From Candidatus Sulfotelmatobacter sp. (lineage in GTDB: Bacteria; Acidobacteriota; Terriglobia; Terriglobales; Acidobacteriaceae): a stretch of 5,506 nucleotides of DNA. The stretch is taken from assembly GCA_030045935.1 (NCBI GenBank), contig JASIEN010000163.1:1-5506 (forward strand), in the 5' to 3' direction. The notes beneath the pieces are model-generated. The model had not been told where the DNA came from and did not search any database. It saw only the letters and a list, made by a program, of their open reading frames with translations. The translations under genes were made by a program, and so were the position numbers. Below, one piece after another: positions 5,370 through 5,506 of the stretch (its first letter is position 1; each line of letters begins with the position of its first letter).

Positions 5370-5506
5370 TTACTGGGGCTTATTTTGCTGCGGCTGATTC
5401 TGCGCAGGTGGCGTATTCGCCGGTGTCACGGCCGGTTTCTTCGCCACCGGTTTTTTCTTGACGGGCGGCTTCTTGGGAGGCTCAGTGTCATCTACAACAG
5501 TCTTCT
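5370..5506 (-). CDS. C-terminal tail of an unidentified protein, 5' part beyond the window
   Basis: On the minus strand, a frame open from the window edge ends in TAA at 5372-5370 and gives 44 residues. They begin KTVVDDTEPP, continue with a Lys/Pro/Val/Ala-rich repeat-like stretch (KKPPVKKKPVAKKPAV) and end in a Gln/Asn/Pro-rich tail (PPAQNQPQQNKPQ). Such basic, disordered tails occur on envelope, periplasmic and nucleoid proteins, so the sequence does not identify the family. Support for coding: the frame is open and uses a coherent low-complexity composition up to a single stop. It lies 154 bases upstream of the channel gene on the same strand. Confidence 0.55.
   Translation of the reverse strand, partial: KTVVDDTEPPKKPPVKKKPVAKKPAVTPANTPPAQNQPQQNKPQ

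Noticed and set aside
1..5506. Defence system, CRISPR array, transposon or phage module
   Set aside because: No array with regular spacing, no transposase, integrase, nuclease or toxin-antitoxin motifs. All long frames are housekeeping or channel genes.

Overview
The window reads as ordinary chromosomal DNA from a fairly GC-rich Gram-negative bacterium. A D-arabinose-5-phosphate isomerase of the Kdo/LPS pathway points to an outer membrane. The protein style and the intergenic palindromes look acidobacterial to me (Acidobacteriota, Terriglobia-like), but that is recognition from memory and not a proven assignment. There are no rRNA or tRNA genes, CRISPR arrays, transposases or phage genes.

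Layout. Plus strand: mutM (DNA repair glycosylase, lacking about its first three codons at the window edge), a 102-base gap with heptad repeats and a TATAAT box, a ROK-family glucokinase, a 112-base gap almost filled by a structured repeat, and a small DUF1905/YdeI-OmdA family protein with a good ribosome binding site. Minus strand, convergent with these: the 3' end of an unidentified gene with a Lys/Pro-rich tail (right edge), a three-segment potassium channel with a large cytoplasmic C-terminal region, kdsD (SIS plus two CBS domains), and just downstream of kdsD a small open frame broken by an amber codon. The genes are metabolically unrelated (base-excision repair, glucose phosphorylation, Kdo precursor synthesis, K+ conductance), so this looks like a housekeeping neighbourhood and not one system. 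Only kdsD and the small frame behind it (30 bases apart) are close enough to suggest co-transcription.

The most notable signal is repetitive. An approximately 85-base element occurs twice in the same orientation: once between glucokinase and the YdeI-like gene, and once in frame inside mutM, where it supplies much of an extra stretch of about 45 residues. Both copies contain a hairpin with a GNRA-type tetraloop. The stem shows a compensatory pair change, and the mutM copy has a loop substitution that removes an in-frame TAA while keeping the GNRA pattern. A second, different palindrome lies in frame in kdsD, inside an extra stretch of about 25 residues in the SIS domain. Together these resemble the Rickettsia palindromic elements, which insert in frame into conserved genes. 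That parallel is my inference.

Other points are a glucokinase start only 13 bases after a perfect TATAAT with no Shine-Dalgarno, suggesting a very short or leaderless transcript, and the amber-interrupted small frame.
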